The notes: generated by a model not told the origin, from the letters alone. Numbered from the stretch's first letter, positions 31,101 to 42,944 are shown. The stretch is DNA of 64,000 nucleotides from Euglena gracilis (GCA_039621445.1 CP154956.1:23238743-23302742), one strand, 5' to 3'. A program made the numbers and translations.

Positions 31101-31968
31101 GGCAGCTCCCAACCACATGCCCCCCCCCCCCCGGGAGGGGCAAATAGTGGATCAGGGGGGGGGGGTCGCATGGTGGGACCCAGGCATGCTTGTGCTTACC
31201 AACCGGGGGGGGGGAGGGGGGTGGGTGCTATAGGGTGCCTGCCCCTAGCAGGCACCCCCCCCCCGGGGGGATAGGGGTCCGGGCCGGACCCAGATCCCCC
31301 CCCGGGGGGATAGGGGTCCGGGCCGGACCCAGAAAATTTTCATTGAAAATGGCTGTTTCCGGGCCCCCGGCGCCGGGGTCGGAGGGGGGTGCCTGCTAGG
31401 GGGAGGCACCCCCCAAAACCCTACCCCCCCCGGGGGGGGTCGGATCGGGTGCTATGGGGTGCCTGCCCCTAGCACCCCCCCCCCCCCGTGGGGTAGGCAC
31501 GCGACTAAGCACAAGCCTGGGTCCAGGGCCAACCTTTCGGGAAAGTTGGGGTTACGGATGGGGATAGGGTTAGGGTTCCAACCAGATTTCTGGAGGTCCC
31601 CCACTTTTTGGAATTTAGGCAGAAATTAAACCGCACTCCGGACAAATTTAGGCGTAATTCAGGCTGAATTACGTCATTCTTTTTGGGGGGGGATCTGCGT
31701 TTTCAAAAAGCTTCTGGGACCTGCCTTCTGGCTAACCTGGTCCCTAAAAAAGGGCCGTTTTTCGGCGCACCGATCCTAACCCTAATCCTATTCCTAAAAA
31801 TTAAGTGCCAACCATCCTCGGATCCGGTGGCAGTGGCCCGGAAACCGCACGCTTCCCCTGCACCGAAATGTCGACAGATCAGACCCGAGTCCCACCATAC
31901 GATCCCCCCCCTGATCCAATTACTTGGCCCCCCCTGGGGGGGGGGAGGGCATATAATTGGGAGCTGCC
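31101..31968. mobile_element. Nested TIR element, GGCAGCTCCCAA ends
   Basis: GGCAGCTCCCAACCACATGCCC at the left; the right end read inverted is GGCAGCTCCCAATTATATGCCC. The terminus is shared with the 39589-39810 element. Confidence 0.55.
31188..31516. mobile_element. MITE copy B (GCTTGTGCTTA ends)
   Basis: Second copy of the 16420-16750 element, with a short internal duplication of the GGATAGGGGTCCGGGCCGG block. It lies inside the 31101-31968 element. Confidence 0.65.
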
Positions 31969-32885
31969 CCCGGGGTGCTAAGCAGAAGGCACAGGTGGGG
32001 GGGGGGTCGTATGGGGTACCCCCGGGTCTCACTTTCAGGATTCTTTGTTCTGTTTCCCCTGAGAACCACACCGTTTCCCGGCGAATTTCGGTGGATTCCG
32101 GGAGATTCGGTGCTCAATTGTGGGAACAGGGTTAGTGTTAGGATCGTCCCACCGAAATTTCGCCCATTTTAGGGAAAGGTTAAGACAGAAATTAGATCCC
32201 CATTTGAGGAGAGTTTTAGGTCCCACTTCTGTCAGAATTTTACCAAAATCCGACCGAAATTCCGCCACACTTTGTCCGGAATGGGGCCTAACTTCTCCCC
32301 AAAATTCCAAAAAAAATGCGGTTCCTCCGGGAATCCAGGCATAACCCTAACCCTATCCCAAAGATTAACTCCGAGTGTCCCACGAAAATTGGACCCGGGG
32401 TACCCCCCCCATCTGACCCTCCCCTGTGCCTTCCACTCGCCCTCTCGCGGGGGGGGGGGACAAGTAGAAGGCAACTGCCATAAACACAGACACACACACA
32501 CAACACACACACACACACACACACAGATATAGATACACATATCAAATTACCCATGAAAAACCTGTAAAGAAATTCCAATATTACCCATTTTGTAACATGG
32601 CATGAAATGTTTCTGCGATTTTGGGAAGCCACCCAAACTGATGCTGGAAAAATTAAAATGGGCCCCCACCCCAAATAACTGGCCAACAACATGATGGAAT
32701 TGCAGGGGGTCACTGAAAACTGAGGAATATGAAAGCCTTTTCCATAAAATGGAGAACAACCTTTGAATCTGCCCCTGGAAATATCACAAAATTTGCATAC
32801 CTGTTTGCATTTGATATTCCTAAGCAGCCCCACTCCAAACTTCAATGGCATAAAACTGCAAAAAAAACGATTGGAATGATAAAAA

Positions 32886-33309
32886 GGCAGCTGGAGGGGG
32901 GGTCCATGTGGTCGACCCCGGGCCGACTCTTTGGGAAGTCGGGGTTATTTCTGGGGATAGGGTTCCGACCAGCGTCGGGTCCCATTTTGCGAAAGTTAGG
33001 GAGAAATTAGGCTGCATTCCGGACGAAGGCGGGCGGAAATCCGGTCGAATTTGGTCATATTTCAGGCAAATTGTATTTTCAACAATCTTCTGAAATGGGG
33101 ACCTAACATCTGGCCTAACTTCGTCCCCCAAAAGGTCCAATTTTGGTGCGCCGATCCTAACCCTAACCCTACCCCACCCTACCCCAAAAAATTAAGTGGG
33201 AACCCACGCCGAATCCACCGCCGGATTCGACACGGTTCCGGGGCGCCGCGGACCCCCTGGGAATGCTTAATTGCCCCCCCACGAGGGGGCCATTAAGCAT
33301 CCAGCTGCC
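32886..33309. mobile_element. TIR element, GGCAGCTGGA ends
   Basis: Starts GGCAGCTGGA and ends TCCAGCTGCC. The interior carries CCTAACCCTAACCC and resembles part of 31.5-32.3 kb (GGGGATAGGGTT, GCATTCCGGAC), so it is a shortened relative. Confidence 0.45.
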
Positions 33310-34789
33310 ATTAAAAGGCTAAAAATGGAAATAAAAAGATCATGGGCCACAGAAAATCTTCAACATAACACACTTTTGCCGCCACTTTCACTCTTCTCTG
33401 CAATGCCCATCACAGCGACAGCCTGAGAAATGCACCGAATTTCAGTGCAGAAAACACAACTTTTTTAAGAAGCAAACATCATGGCCAAATTCTTGGACAC
33501 AATTGGTGTTTAACTCACGTTGGCGTGCCCTCCAAAAAAAACCTTCCCGGATGACCACGGAACCGAATAATTTTCAGGCCCCTTACTGATTGGAAATTGG
33601 AGGGGGGGCGACTCCCCCTCATCATCCCCTCCAAACCAAATATCTTTTCAAAATGCAATTCACTGCAGTTTACTCGACTTTTACCTGCAAAAATTGAGTG
33701 GCAATTTGGCAGAGGTTCTTTCCTTTTTCTTGTGACGACTCATTTTTTCCCCTAATTTACTTACTCGTTATGGTCAATGTTCAGGTGCTTATGTCTGGTA
33801 TGTATGGTATGTGGTCAGGTGGCCAAAACCGTGGGAAAATCCCTTATTTATCTTTGAAAATAACTTCAAAATTGCTCATTTTAGGACTTTCTTGAACATT
33901 TTTCACGTGAAAAATGCCCAAACCAGGCTATTGCTTGAGGACCCCTGGTTGCTCAAGCCCCTGCCCCCAGGGCATCTTGGGGACACCCCCCATTCTCTGG
34001 GGGTGCTAAAAAGCACATTCTCTCCGAGGGGCATGTTGAGGCCAATTTCTCCCCTTCCACCGGGGCGTGTGGGGACATAAATGCCCCCCCAAGGAAGCAT
34101 ACAAAGCATTCAATAAATGAAGGCTGAATTTTATCCCCTGTAAAACTGTTCTGGGCAGATCAGCCAAAGGGGACGCTTCGGGTGGCATGTTTTCTCCCAA
34201 CAGCTTTGGAACATTCCTGGGAAAGGCTTTGCCTTGGCACATGGGGTATGGGGGGCCTTCATTTTTTTTTAATAGGGGCCACCATGGTGGTGAAGCCTTG
34301 GGTATCTTTGGGAAAACCTCAGCCTGCCCAGGAATTTTTGAATGATGGACAGGTGAGGGTTGGCATAGCGTCCCCCGAGGTGGTCCTGGGGATCTGTTGC
34401 CTTGGCCTCCCAATGTGGCCATCTGGCCGCAAAATCTGCTGAAATTTTGTCTCCCGGGGAGGCAAACAGATCTGTTTGGAGGGTGATGAATGGCTGGAAA
34501 ACTGTTTTTGACCACGGCAAAATCCCCCCATTCCTAGGGGGTCTGCCAGGCATTGGTTGGAGGGGACCAACTTCACCTCCAAGGTGACATTGTTTTTATT
34601 TTGAGCCAGTGGGTAAATGGCTGCAAGACTCAAAAGATACCTACCTGTTTTCATTGACCTCTGAATGAAACCTTAATGCCTCATTTATGGAACAAGGTGG
34701 GAGACCAGGTTTGGGAGTATCAAATGTCCCCCTGTTTTGGCTAAACATCATGGTCAGGTTTTTCAGGGTCTAATGGTTACATTCGAAAA

Positions 34790-34990
34790 AAGAAGCATCT
34801 CGGGGGAATCAAGGTGTTTATCCCCCCAGACGACATCCTTATCACTGCACCAACCCCAAACATTTTAAAAACCTCAACTTGGTGGTGGAGGACTTATTGG
34901 CCAGTGGGTTCAAGATAAATGCAGCTTTCACCCACCAAATCTCACAGGAGATAAAGGGGGATTTAAAGGATGAGTCAGTAAGACAAAACA
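34790..34990 (+). pseudogene. Decayed reverse-transcriptase fragment (retroelement relic)
   Basis: Reads DDILITAPTP, then after a +1 frame change KHFKNLNLVVEDLLASGFKI. This matches the catalytic DD and the following helix of LTR-type reverse transcriptases (DDILI...HL..V...L...G.K.). Flanking plus-strand sequence (33.9-34.8 kb) has short open pieces that may be the rest of the polymerase, but is too broken to annotate. Confidence 0.5.
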
Positions 34991-35588
34991 AGAACAAACT
35001 TGTGTACTTTTTGTGCAAAAACACACACAAGAATTTTGCATTCAGACAGCAGCACCCTGGGCTGGGGGAGGACCCAGAATCAGGAAAACGTAATCAAAAT
35101 ATTGGAGGGAAAAACAATCCCTTCACATAAATGCAAAGGAACTCCTGGCTGCCACAAACACTGTAAGATCCCTTGGCCAGCGAAGAAACGGGGGGGGGGG
35201 CTCCCAGCCCGAATTTGAGCAGCTGGCTGGCTGGAACCCCCCCCCCCGGGGGGGTAGTGTACCCTCCGGCTTAAGAAATTCCTTGTTCCCAAGCCAGTCA
35301 TGGAAATGATGTTAATTAAAAAAAACAGCATCACCGTGAGTTTGTTCAAAAAGAAAGAAAAAAACAATTTCTTCAAACTAACCAATTCTTCTAAACAATT
35401 TTCTAACCAATGGGTCCCCATTGACACAAAAGAATGATTCAACCGATTGGGCAATGCTCATGGCGAACATGCTGGGGAATCAAAAGACATAGATCCTCAA
35501 TCTGCCTTGCCCATGAATTATTTTTTTTGAAATCACAATACTCGGGCTCCAGTCTCAAACAGATTCAGAAACCCATCAACACTCACAC

Positions 35589-35722
35589 CTGCCCATTGAG
35601 ATTCGGCAAAACTAGCCCAGCCTCCTCCGTTGGATGACAATGGGGGATGGCCTCATATGTGGTGCTCTCCAGTGGCGCGTTCCTTAGGATGGACATTCGA
35701 GGGTTGTCAAAGACGGAATTTC
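35589..35722 (-). CDS. Second exon of the unidentified MATQ gene
   Basis: Acceptor TTGTATTTTGTTGAG, donor GGCAG/GTGTGAG, phase 1 to 0. Encodes NSVFDNPRMSILRNAPLE, then TTYEAIPHCHPTEEAGLVL. Strong splice sites and a protein-like composition; downstream exons not found. Confidence 0.55.
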
Positions 35723-35882
35723 CTCAACAAAATACAAAAATTAGACTCCACAAACTCATAGACAACCTGTTGTATAACCCTAATCTTCTTGCAGACCATA
35801 ATGGAGGCTCTTTCTTTCCATTTTTATCAAAACATGGAAGACTGGGTTGCACCGTTACACCAGGTTCATCGTTAACCCTCAC

Positions 35883-35994
35883 CTGCGTATACTCCACTGT
35901 AACTTGCTTCTGACGTCGCCATTTGCAGCCCTTTATGGTCGTCTGGACCCAAAAAAGGAGCTGGCCGAGGCCAAGGTGCACTCTGAGTAGCCAT
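35883..35994 (-). CDS. First coding exon of an unidentified gene
   Basis: ATG in a good context (GAGCCATGGCT). Reads MATQSAPWPRPAPFLGPDD and on to a GTGAGG donor (TACGCAG/GTGAGG), phase 1. The next exon (35589-35722) starts in the matching phase. N-terminus is Pro/Ala-rich without a signal peptide. No family recognised. Confidence 0.55.
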
Positions 35995-36439
35995 GGCTCT
36001 GAGTAGCATGGTGTCAACAGATCAATCCCTTTTTTGATTATGCTGGGGGTTTCCCTCGTGAAAAGGTTCGTTCTTACCCATAAAGGGACAAGATCTCAGC
36101 GACCCTAACCCTAACCTTAACCTTTTTCCCTTAGCCTTATCCTAACCCAATCCTAACTCTATCCCCAACAAACATTCACTAAAGGTGTATCACACTTCTA
36201 TGGTGATAAACAAAAATATTTAGGGTGATACGTGTGTGATACACGAGACATTTTTTGGGTGACACATGTGTGATACACAAAAAACTGCAATGTCATAGTG
36301 AAGGCTCGAGAGAACCAAGCTTTGTGATATGAACTGTTTCCTGCCGTGGGAAGTTGTCTTTTACCCGAGCACCCCTTGCCAACCGACCACCTACCAGCCC
36401 TAATTCCGGCAACACCCTGGTCGGGGGTTGTGGGAACAC

Positions 36440-36638
36440 TCACACACGATCCCCCACATAGAAATACCCTGTATTAATCAATACTGACTTTGTACCAAGT
36501 CCGAGGTACGCCGAGTCTTTCATAAAAATTTCTCTCAAGATGATGGGGAATTTATGGTACGTAAAATGATTCCCTTGTGTCCCTATATCAAGCACATCAA
36601 CCCGTCCACAAACAGCCTTTGCAAACCTGTCCCCAAAC
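36440..36638 (-). CDS. Terminal exon, unidentified gene
   Basis: Acceptor CCGTACCACAG. Encodes FAKAVCGRVDVLDIGTQG and FPIILREIFMKDSAYLGLG, then NTGYFYVGDRV and TGA. A GTGAGTG donor overlaps the stop, so another exon is possible. Upstream sequence is a tandem repeat. Confidence 0.45.
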
Positions 36639-37021
36639 CTGTGGTACGGATCTGCGCATGTATTTGTGCACGGGTGTGTGCATGGATTGCACACAGGTTT
36701 GTGCATGGGTTGGCGCATCGGTTTGTATGCTTTTATTGCGGTCAGATTTGTACACGGGTCTGTGCATGGGTCTGCCCGTGTTTGCTCATGGGTTTGCACT
36801 CATGGGTGATTATTTTGAACATATCCCAGGCGAGCTGTGAACTCAAAAGAAATCAAAATTCCATTTGAATGAAAGCTCGAAATCTAAGCCTTTTAAGGGC
36901 TTCATTTTTGTTCTCTGGTCATTTCTTTAAATTATTCTTTTTTCGGGCAACATTACAAAAATCGACCCGGAATTTTTTGGCAACGGCAGAAACCTGCAAA
37001 TGAGGTACCGCAACCAGCACA

Positions 37022-37205
37022 TCAAATCAAAAATATTCGAATGGAGATGCAAACAAAGGAGGGCTTTTCGACAAAATGATTAACAAAAAGGGAAAGAGCA
37101 TCGAATGGGGATAAAAGAGAATCTTGACCAACAAATTTCATTAGATATGGTGTGATTGCACCTCTGTTGTGCCCATCGCCAGCAATAACATTTTGGGAAT
37201 TCATG
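37022..37205 (-). CDS. Terminal exon of the same unidentified gene
   Basis: Acceptor CATTCATTGAG, phase 2. Encodes NSQNVIAGDGHNRGAITPYL and a hydrophobic C-terminus ending SIRIFLI. No AATAAA was seen close by. Confidence 0.5.
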
Positions 37206-37246
37206 CTCAATGAATGAAATGTATTTTTCAAAGTGGAAACACACAC

Positions 37247-37449
37247 CATGACAGTTGCTTGGACTGAGCCTCTGCCTGGTCGTTCTGAAAGCTCTCGTCG
37301 TCCATCTTTTGAATTGGCCCAGCAATCATTGATTGCACAAGGCACACATTAAGATGGTGCAATCTGTGACCCCCACGTCTCCCACCCCCATCCCGTACTG
37401 AGGATGTGAACCGGTCTGGGGTGGTGCAGCCAAAACCAAAATGCCTTTC
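37247..37449 (-). CDS. Exon of the same unidentified gene
   Basis: Acceptor CCCATTACCAG, donor TCATG/GTGTGT, phase 0 to 2; the preceding intron is only 98 bp. Encodes a Gly/Arg/His-rich stretch, then VCLVQSMIAGPIQKMDDE and an acidic Gln-rich end. Confidence 0.55.
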
Positions 37450-37547
37450 CTGGTAATGGGCATGGGGGACATATCGACACAGGTCAAGCAATAAAAAAAC
37501 CCAGCTGATAGGCTAGAACAGGGGATTATTGCATTTGCCTTCACAAC

Positions 37548-37683
37548 CTTGGTGGCAAAAAAGGAACACTGCAGAATCCTTGTGGTTGGTATCTTTTGTG
37601 TTGCATTGCCCACAAATGGCGTCTCCGGCAGTGTACCCTCAGCGGCAGCCTCTTCTGTGAGTTGGTTGAACAGAAGTTCAGTT
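37548..37683 (-). CDS. Exon of the same unidentified gene
   Basis: Acceptor TTTTTTGCTTAG, donor CCAAG/GTTGTG, phase 2 to 0. Encodes TELLFNQLTEEAAAEGTL and IPTTRILQCSFFATK. Confidence 0.6.
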
Positions 37684-37770
37684 CTAAGCAAAAAAGCAAA
37701 TTGAAAACCAAACAGAAGAGTTTATTACAAACCACACAGCAAGAGGTTTCTTGGCCTAAATCGAACTTAC

Positions 37771-37886
37771 CTTTGAAAATGACTGGGGCATTGCGCCGAC
37801 GTGCAACTTTCCAATAAAGCTATGCATTCCAGCACAAATCCTGAGGTCCAGGACAATTTGAATGGTCTGTCCCAACACCCCAGGGC
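37771..37886 (-). CDS. Exon of a four-exon 3' gene segment, unidentified
   Basis: Acceptor GTTTTCGTCCCCAG, near-consensus donor CAAAG/GTAAGT, phase 0 to 2. Encodes LGCWDRPFKLSW and ECIALLESC. First of four exons (this, 37548-37683, 37247-37449, 37022-37205) whose phases all join. Confidence 0.6.
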
Positions 37887-37972
37887 CTGGGGACGAAAAC
37901 AACGACTGGTAACTCTACGGTCTGCGGGCACCCGCGAACCCAGAGCGCCGGGTAATGAAATGAGGGGACTCC

Positions 37973-38531
37973 ATTGCGCATTTGCGCAACAGTGTGCCAA
38001 GAATGATCAGCACACAAAAATGGAGCGCATTGAGAATCTGTGCAACGTTTTTAGATTTTTTTTTGTAATCTGGTGATCATTGCGCATTTGTGCAATGACA
38101 CCACACAACTCACCCGGTAAATTTTGTTTTCATTGCGCATCTGTGCAATGCGCACACTCACATAGAATGAAAACTTAAGAGTTCCATTATGTAAATGCGC
38201 AATGCACAATATACATTTTTAAATTCTATATCAGCGCGGCTATTGCGCAGATGCGCAATATAATTGCTTGAAGCTCATCTCACAATGCAGGAAGAGAACG
38301 GCCGTGGTACAGTATGAACAAGAGTATAAAAGGGGAGAGCACAATGTAGGACAGGTGGACGGAAGCCTTCCCTCGGTTAGGTTGTGTTGAAATTGGGAAA
38401 ACATTGCGCATCTTTCGCAACAGCCACGCTGATTTAGAACTTAAAAATTGGATGTCCATTGCGCATTTGCACAATAGAACTATTAAATTTTCATTCAACA
38501 TAAAAGTCCCCATTGCGCAGATGAGCAATGG
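37973..38531. repeat. Array of short palindromes CATTGCGCATTTGCGCAATG, about 54-bp spacing
   Basis: Imperfect palindromes start near 37973, 38078, 38131, 38187, 38239, 38403, 38458 and 38511. Gaps are 105, 53, 56, 52, 164, 55 and 53, close to multiples of 54. The spacers are unrelated. Function unknown; see findings. Confidence 0.75.
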
Positions 38532-39588
38532 TTACCAATTTTTTAACTTCTTACTTATATCACTGTGGGCAGAGATGGAAGCATCTCAACACCAGAGTGG
38601 AGAGAATTAAGGTGGAGAGAAGCCTTGCCTGGAACAGGAAACCACCCCCCTGGTGTGTGTCTGGAACCACCATCTTCTCCATGTCCAGACATGCCTTGCC
38701 TCATGTTTGTGAGCCTGATTCCAGTGCCAGAGGTTTCTTCCACTTGTTTCGCAGATCAGCATGCCTGAGGGGCCCAACTTTTTGACCAGCAATTGAAAAT
38801 CGGGAAATTTGTGTTTGAAAAAGAATAGGTGACAGATCAACACTCGGAAAAACTTTTGGGTTCCCCAAAAACTGTTTTTCTTTTAAAAGCTCATCACCCC
38901 CATTTCTCACCCAGGAGGAACATTACTATGGGGAATGCAAATTGAGAAATTGAAAAAATCCAGAGAAAGCTGGGCATTCTGACACATCTTTCTTCAGTAA
39001 TTTGCAACCTACCAGACAAACCCAACACACTGGGTAGATGGAGCGCACCTTCATCGTCCCAAAAAAAACCCTACTCCCTGCACTCCCCGCCCATAATCAT
39101 CTTATTGGGAAAATCTCTCCATCCCCAATGCCTGAGCACTTCAAAATCACCAACCCACCTTCTGGACACAGCGGTGCTCAAACCCCCTTCATCATTCTCC
39201 TCAATCGACACCTCCTCTAACAGCACGCACGCGTTCATATAACACCTGCTTGCACATGCACATCATTGCGCTGTGCAAAACCATTCCACATATATGCAAT
39301 GGGTACGTACGCCCTTGCTTAAGGGAGTCCCTCTGATGTGCTACGGTGTGTAGGGGGGCCTCTCTGATTGGCCAGTGTTGGACTTGGTGAGTGAAAGTGC
39401 GCAATGGAAAAAAAGTGCCAATTATGCAAAAAAAAATAGATTGTTAACCCCAAATTTGCCCTGGCCAGCCCTGTTCCGACCCATTTTCGACCATTCGACC
39501 CATTCTTAGCCCATTTTTGGTCCATTTTGCACCCCCCGAAAATCCATTACCGTCCAGCCACCCCAAGGGCAGCTGGAAATAAAAAAAA

Positions 39589-39810
39589 GGCAGCTCCCAA
39601 CTATAGGCCCCCCCCAAAATCGTTTTTTTGCGTTAATGATGGAATAGGGTTAGGTGCGCGACTTAGGCTTAGGGTTAGGCCTAACTTGTACACCTAACAC
39701 CCGCCTATAAGTTAGGCCTAACCCTAAGCCTAAGTCGCGCACCTAACCCTATTCCATCATTAACGCAAAAAAAAATATTTTGGGGGGGGGCCCTATAGTT
39801 GGGAGCTGCC
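39589..39810. mobile_element. 222-bp near-perfect palindromic MITE with telomere-like motif
   Basis: GGCAGCTCCCAACTATAGG at the left is mirrored at the right. Arms of about 100 bp include GCGCGACTTAGGCTTAGGG. It is flanked by runs of eight A on both sides. Similar unoccupied sites occur at about 16776 and 29368. Confidence 0.75.
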
Positions 39811-40109
39811 AAAAAAAACTCGTTGATGGGAGGAGAGGCAAAGATGTATGGGAATGGGGGGGTCCGGACCTGGGGTGAGAAAGGGCCAGATACCAGGTCA
39901 AAATTTGGTCAAAAATCCCTGATTTTTGGTTGAAAATAAATCCCAAAATATTTTCTGAAATTTTTTGAACACTTTTTTCTGTGGAAAACACCAAACCATC
40001 GAAAAAATCTGCAAGGGGAAAAAACTTTGGTCATTTTCCGGTGCTGTGCACCTAAAAAAAATTTCTGTTTTTGGAACCTGCCAAAAAGGGGGGATCCGGG
40101 CCCCGCTCC

Positions 40110-40753
40110 TACCCCCCCTCCCTTTGTCCAACGACCATTTACCTGCAACCTATGACCAGGGGGGGTGGTCGTACCTCCCCATCACCTGCAACCTGTGACC
40201 GGGGGGTGGTCATTATAAAGGGGGCAAAGGCTCACGCACAGCGAAAAGCGGAAAAAAATCATAAAGGAGGTAAGCCCAAACACAGCAACTGCTCCTGAGG
40301 GGGTGTCATGAACGACAGCGCCAGAAGGCTGCTGTGCAAATGGTACACCGAAGGGGTGCCGGGCAGGCACTGTTCCGCGGGCACGGTATAGAAGCCTTTC
40401 TTCCGGTGATACAACAATTTTCGGGATAAAATCCCCATCGATCAGATCCTTTGTGAGGTAAAGGTTCCTGTTGAAAACATGTGCCAAACCCCAAATTCCA
40501 CATGTTGCTTTTGCAAAAAACACCACCTTTTTGGGATCTGGTTCTGACGTTGCCGGGGGGCGGAACATAGCAGAAAAAATCCTGTAGCGGGGGAGGTGGG
40601 AAATCTACCGCTTGGTAAAATCGCCAAAAAAATTTTTGCAACCTGCAACCTATGACCAGGGGGGGTGGTCGTACACCCCCACCACCTGCAACCTGTGACC
40701 GGGGGGTGGTCATTTTTAAGTGGTGGTCGTTGGACAAAGAGGAGGGGGGGGTA
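40110..40753. mobile_element. TIR element, about 640 bp
   Basis: Left TACCCCCCCTCCCTTTGTCC and AACGACCA; the right end inverted matches (TTTGTCCAACGACCA). Two direct repeats of ACCTGCAACCTATGACC / ACCTGCAACCTGTGACC lie just inside the left end and again near the right. Confidence 0.55.
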
Positions 40754-40867
40754 ACATCTAGGGGGGATCCTGACCAGGTTTTGTGTTGTTCTGAGCTCTT
40801 TATGTGCCTGATGGCGCCATGCAGCAGCAGATGTTTGAGGCATGTGGCTGCCAGGCGGCTAACACCG

Positions 40868-41103
40868 TCAAAACAGAGATTGCTGCCCCATGCATTCAAA
40901 TGTGTCCTCGTGGCCCGCCGTTGCATAGACCTTCAGGAGCCAGGTTTCACCAGCTGTGCAGTTCATCTCAATCACCTTGACCTTTTGGCAGCACTTATCA
41001 TCCTCCTCTGACCTCGAGGGCAGCGCAATACCGTGCAGCATGCCTGCCTGCCTAACACCAACCACTTTTTCATTCGGTGAGGAGATGAATCTGATGATGA
41101 TGG
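40868..41103 (-). CDS. Terminal exon of the small unidentified gene
   Basis: Acceptor CCTTCTGTCCAG, phase 1. Encodes RFISSPNEKVVGVRQAGML, KVKVIEMNCTAGETWLLKV and an end FECMGQQSLF. Joined to 41656-41752 it gives a protein of about 110 residues. No family recognised. Confidence 0.45.
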
Positions 41104-41655
41104 CTGGACAGAAGGGAGGGCATGGAGGAGTGCAAACGAGAGAGGATAGTAGAGAACAAAGGGCAAAGAGGAGAGCAGTTATCACCCCTTGTCCATGTCT
41201 GAGTTCCCAATGACTGTGTTTTTATTTTTTACCTTGAGAAATAGGTATTATTTATTAAAATGGGAAAAACTCGCGGAATCACCGTTCAATTGGAGAACGC
41301 GCTGTTTCACTTCTTGAAATGCTGTGGCAAGCGTGGGAAACTGCTCCAGCGTAGTAAATTGTCCCAAATCGGGATTTTTTTGTTGTTCATGCAACTTTTG
41401 CTACAATTGCACTTTTGAGCAATTGGGACCGAGAAAATAATTCTCAAACTTTTTCATGTGAGCAATACCAAACACGTGCCCATGCAGTGTGCTGCCATAC
41501 ACATTGCTCAACACCTTGTTGCATGGGATACAGAGTGGGTCACCTCGAAACTCGAAACTCGAAACCATCCATTTTTTTTCATTGCAATTACTTCAAATTT
41601 CTAACCCTATTCAGGACATTTGCTTGCCTGTTGACAATAACTGTCCCTCATGGAC

Positions 41656-41752
41656 CGCCCTGATCCCCATGCTTCGCCCTAGGCTTCTTCCTTGGGCGTT
41701 CCGAAGCCACAGAGGAGTCTGAAGCCATCGGGCCATTTTTGGGGTCCGACAT
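41656..41752 (-). CDS. First exon of a small unidentified gene with a basic nuclear-type motif
   Basis: ATG at 41752: MSDPKNGPMASDSSVASE then RPRKKPRAKHGDQ, a likely nuclear localisation signal. Donor GGCG/GTCCAT is weak, but its phase (1) fits the exon at 40868-41103. Confidence 0.4.
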
Positions 41753-42944
41753 CTTACCTGAGGAAAAAAATGCCTTAAAAAACTTTAAAATTTCTTTAAA
41801 ATCCTCAAAAACCCTTAAAAAACCTTAAAAAACGCCTTAAAATTTTTTGAGAAATTCCGCCTTAAAAAAATAATGCCTGAGGGGGCTTTAATTGGGGGGG
41901 GGTTAAGGGAGGGGAATTGTGTGTTGGACCGATTGCAAAAATGGTGAATCTAGCCGCACCGTCCAAACTTGTGCAAGTGTAAGCAAAAATGTTCGCTCTA
42001 ACCAGGCATTTTTATTTTGACGCCTCAAAAAACCTTAAAATGTCTTAAAAGGCGCCTTACTATTTTTGGTCAAAATGCCTGAAAATGCAAAATGCCTGAA
42101 AATGCCAAATGCCTTAAACAATTCAATTCTCTCCGACCGCGCAAACAAATGAAAACACAAAATCTCGGCAGAAATAAGCCAACTTTGGGGGAAAATGCTT
42201 TCTGGCATCGCTGGAACATTAGCTATCCAGTCAAAACTCAAATTAATGCGTTTTTGACTCTTTTTTTTTTTGATTTGGACCACACACACAAAACAAAAAA
42301 AAACGCTGATTGAAAGTGATGGTGTTCGGGGGCCATATAATGCAATAACCTGACATGCTTCAATTGACCTTCTCAGACATATTGAACAAACCTCCTACAT
42401 TCTTATGCGAATAACACTTTGAGGGCGCTGTGTTTCCACTCTTCACTTGTCTCAGAAGTCCTTCCGACGAGGGCACCCAATCAGCCGACCCACACCCCCG
42501 GGGAGGCGGGATCGGGCGGGACCCCCCCCCACGCCCACCCCCCCCCCGGTCACGAAATTAGAAAATCTCTCATCGTTAACTTGTGTGCACCAACATTATT
42601 TTGACTGACGTGTAGGTGCCATGGAGTCTGATGCGTCAGCAGGGAGTGGACGTCCTCCTGTGTTCTTTATCCTCATCAACCACCAGTGGTAGAGTTCTCT
42701 TTCTTCCAACTTTATTTACTGCATGTCAAATGATGGCCGGCGCTAACTTCGCTCCTGGCGTGTGTGTGTTTCTTTTGTAAAGCCCCCCCCCCCCCCGGCG
42801 GGGAACCCCCCTCTTCTGACTTAAAAAGACCACCCTGGAAAGATATGCCCTAAAAAACGTTAAAAGCCTTAAAAAGCCTAAAAATGCCTTAAAATGCCGT
42901 GAAATTCTGAAAAAGCTTTGCCAAAGAAAAATAATACCTGACTC

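Larger units (their letters stand above)
30864..32481. mobile_element. TIR element, GGCAGYT family, about 1.6 kb, with nested insertions
   Basis: Left end ATGGCAGTTGGATGC, right end CAACTGCCAT. Inside are TTAGGG-type stretches, another member of the family (31101-31968) and the 31188-31516 repeat. No convincing protein-coding region. Confidence 0.45.

Noticed and set aside
37973-38531. CRISPR array
   Set aside because: Palindromes and spacing look similar, but the repeats are imperfect, there are no cas genes, and the surrounding DNA is clearly eukaryotic.
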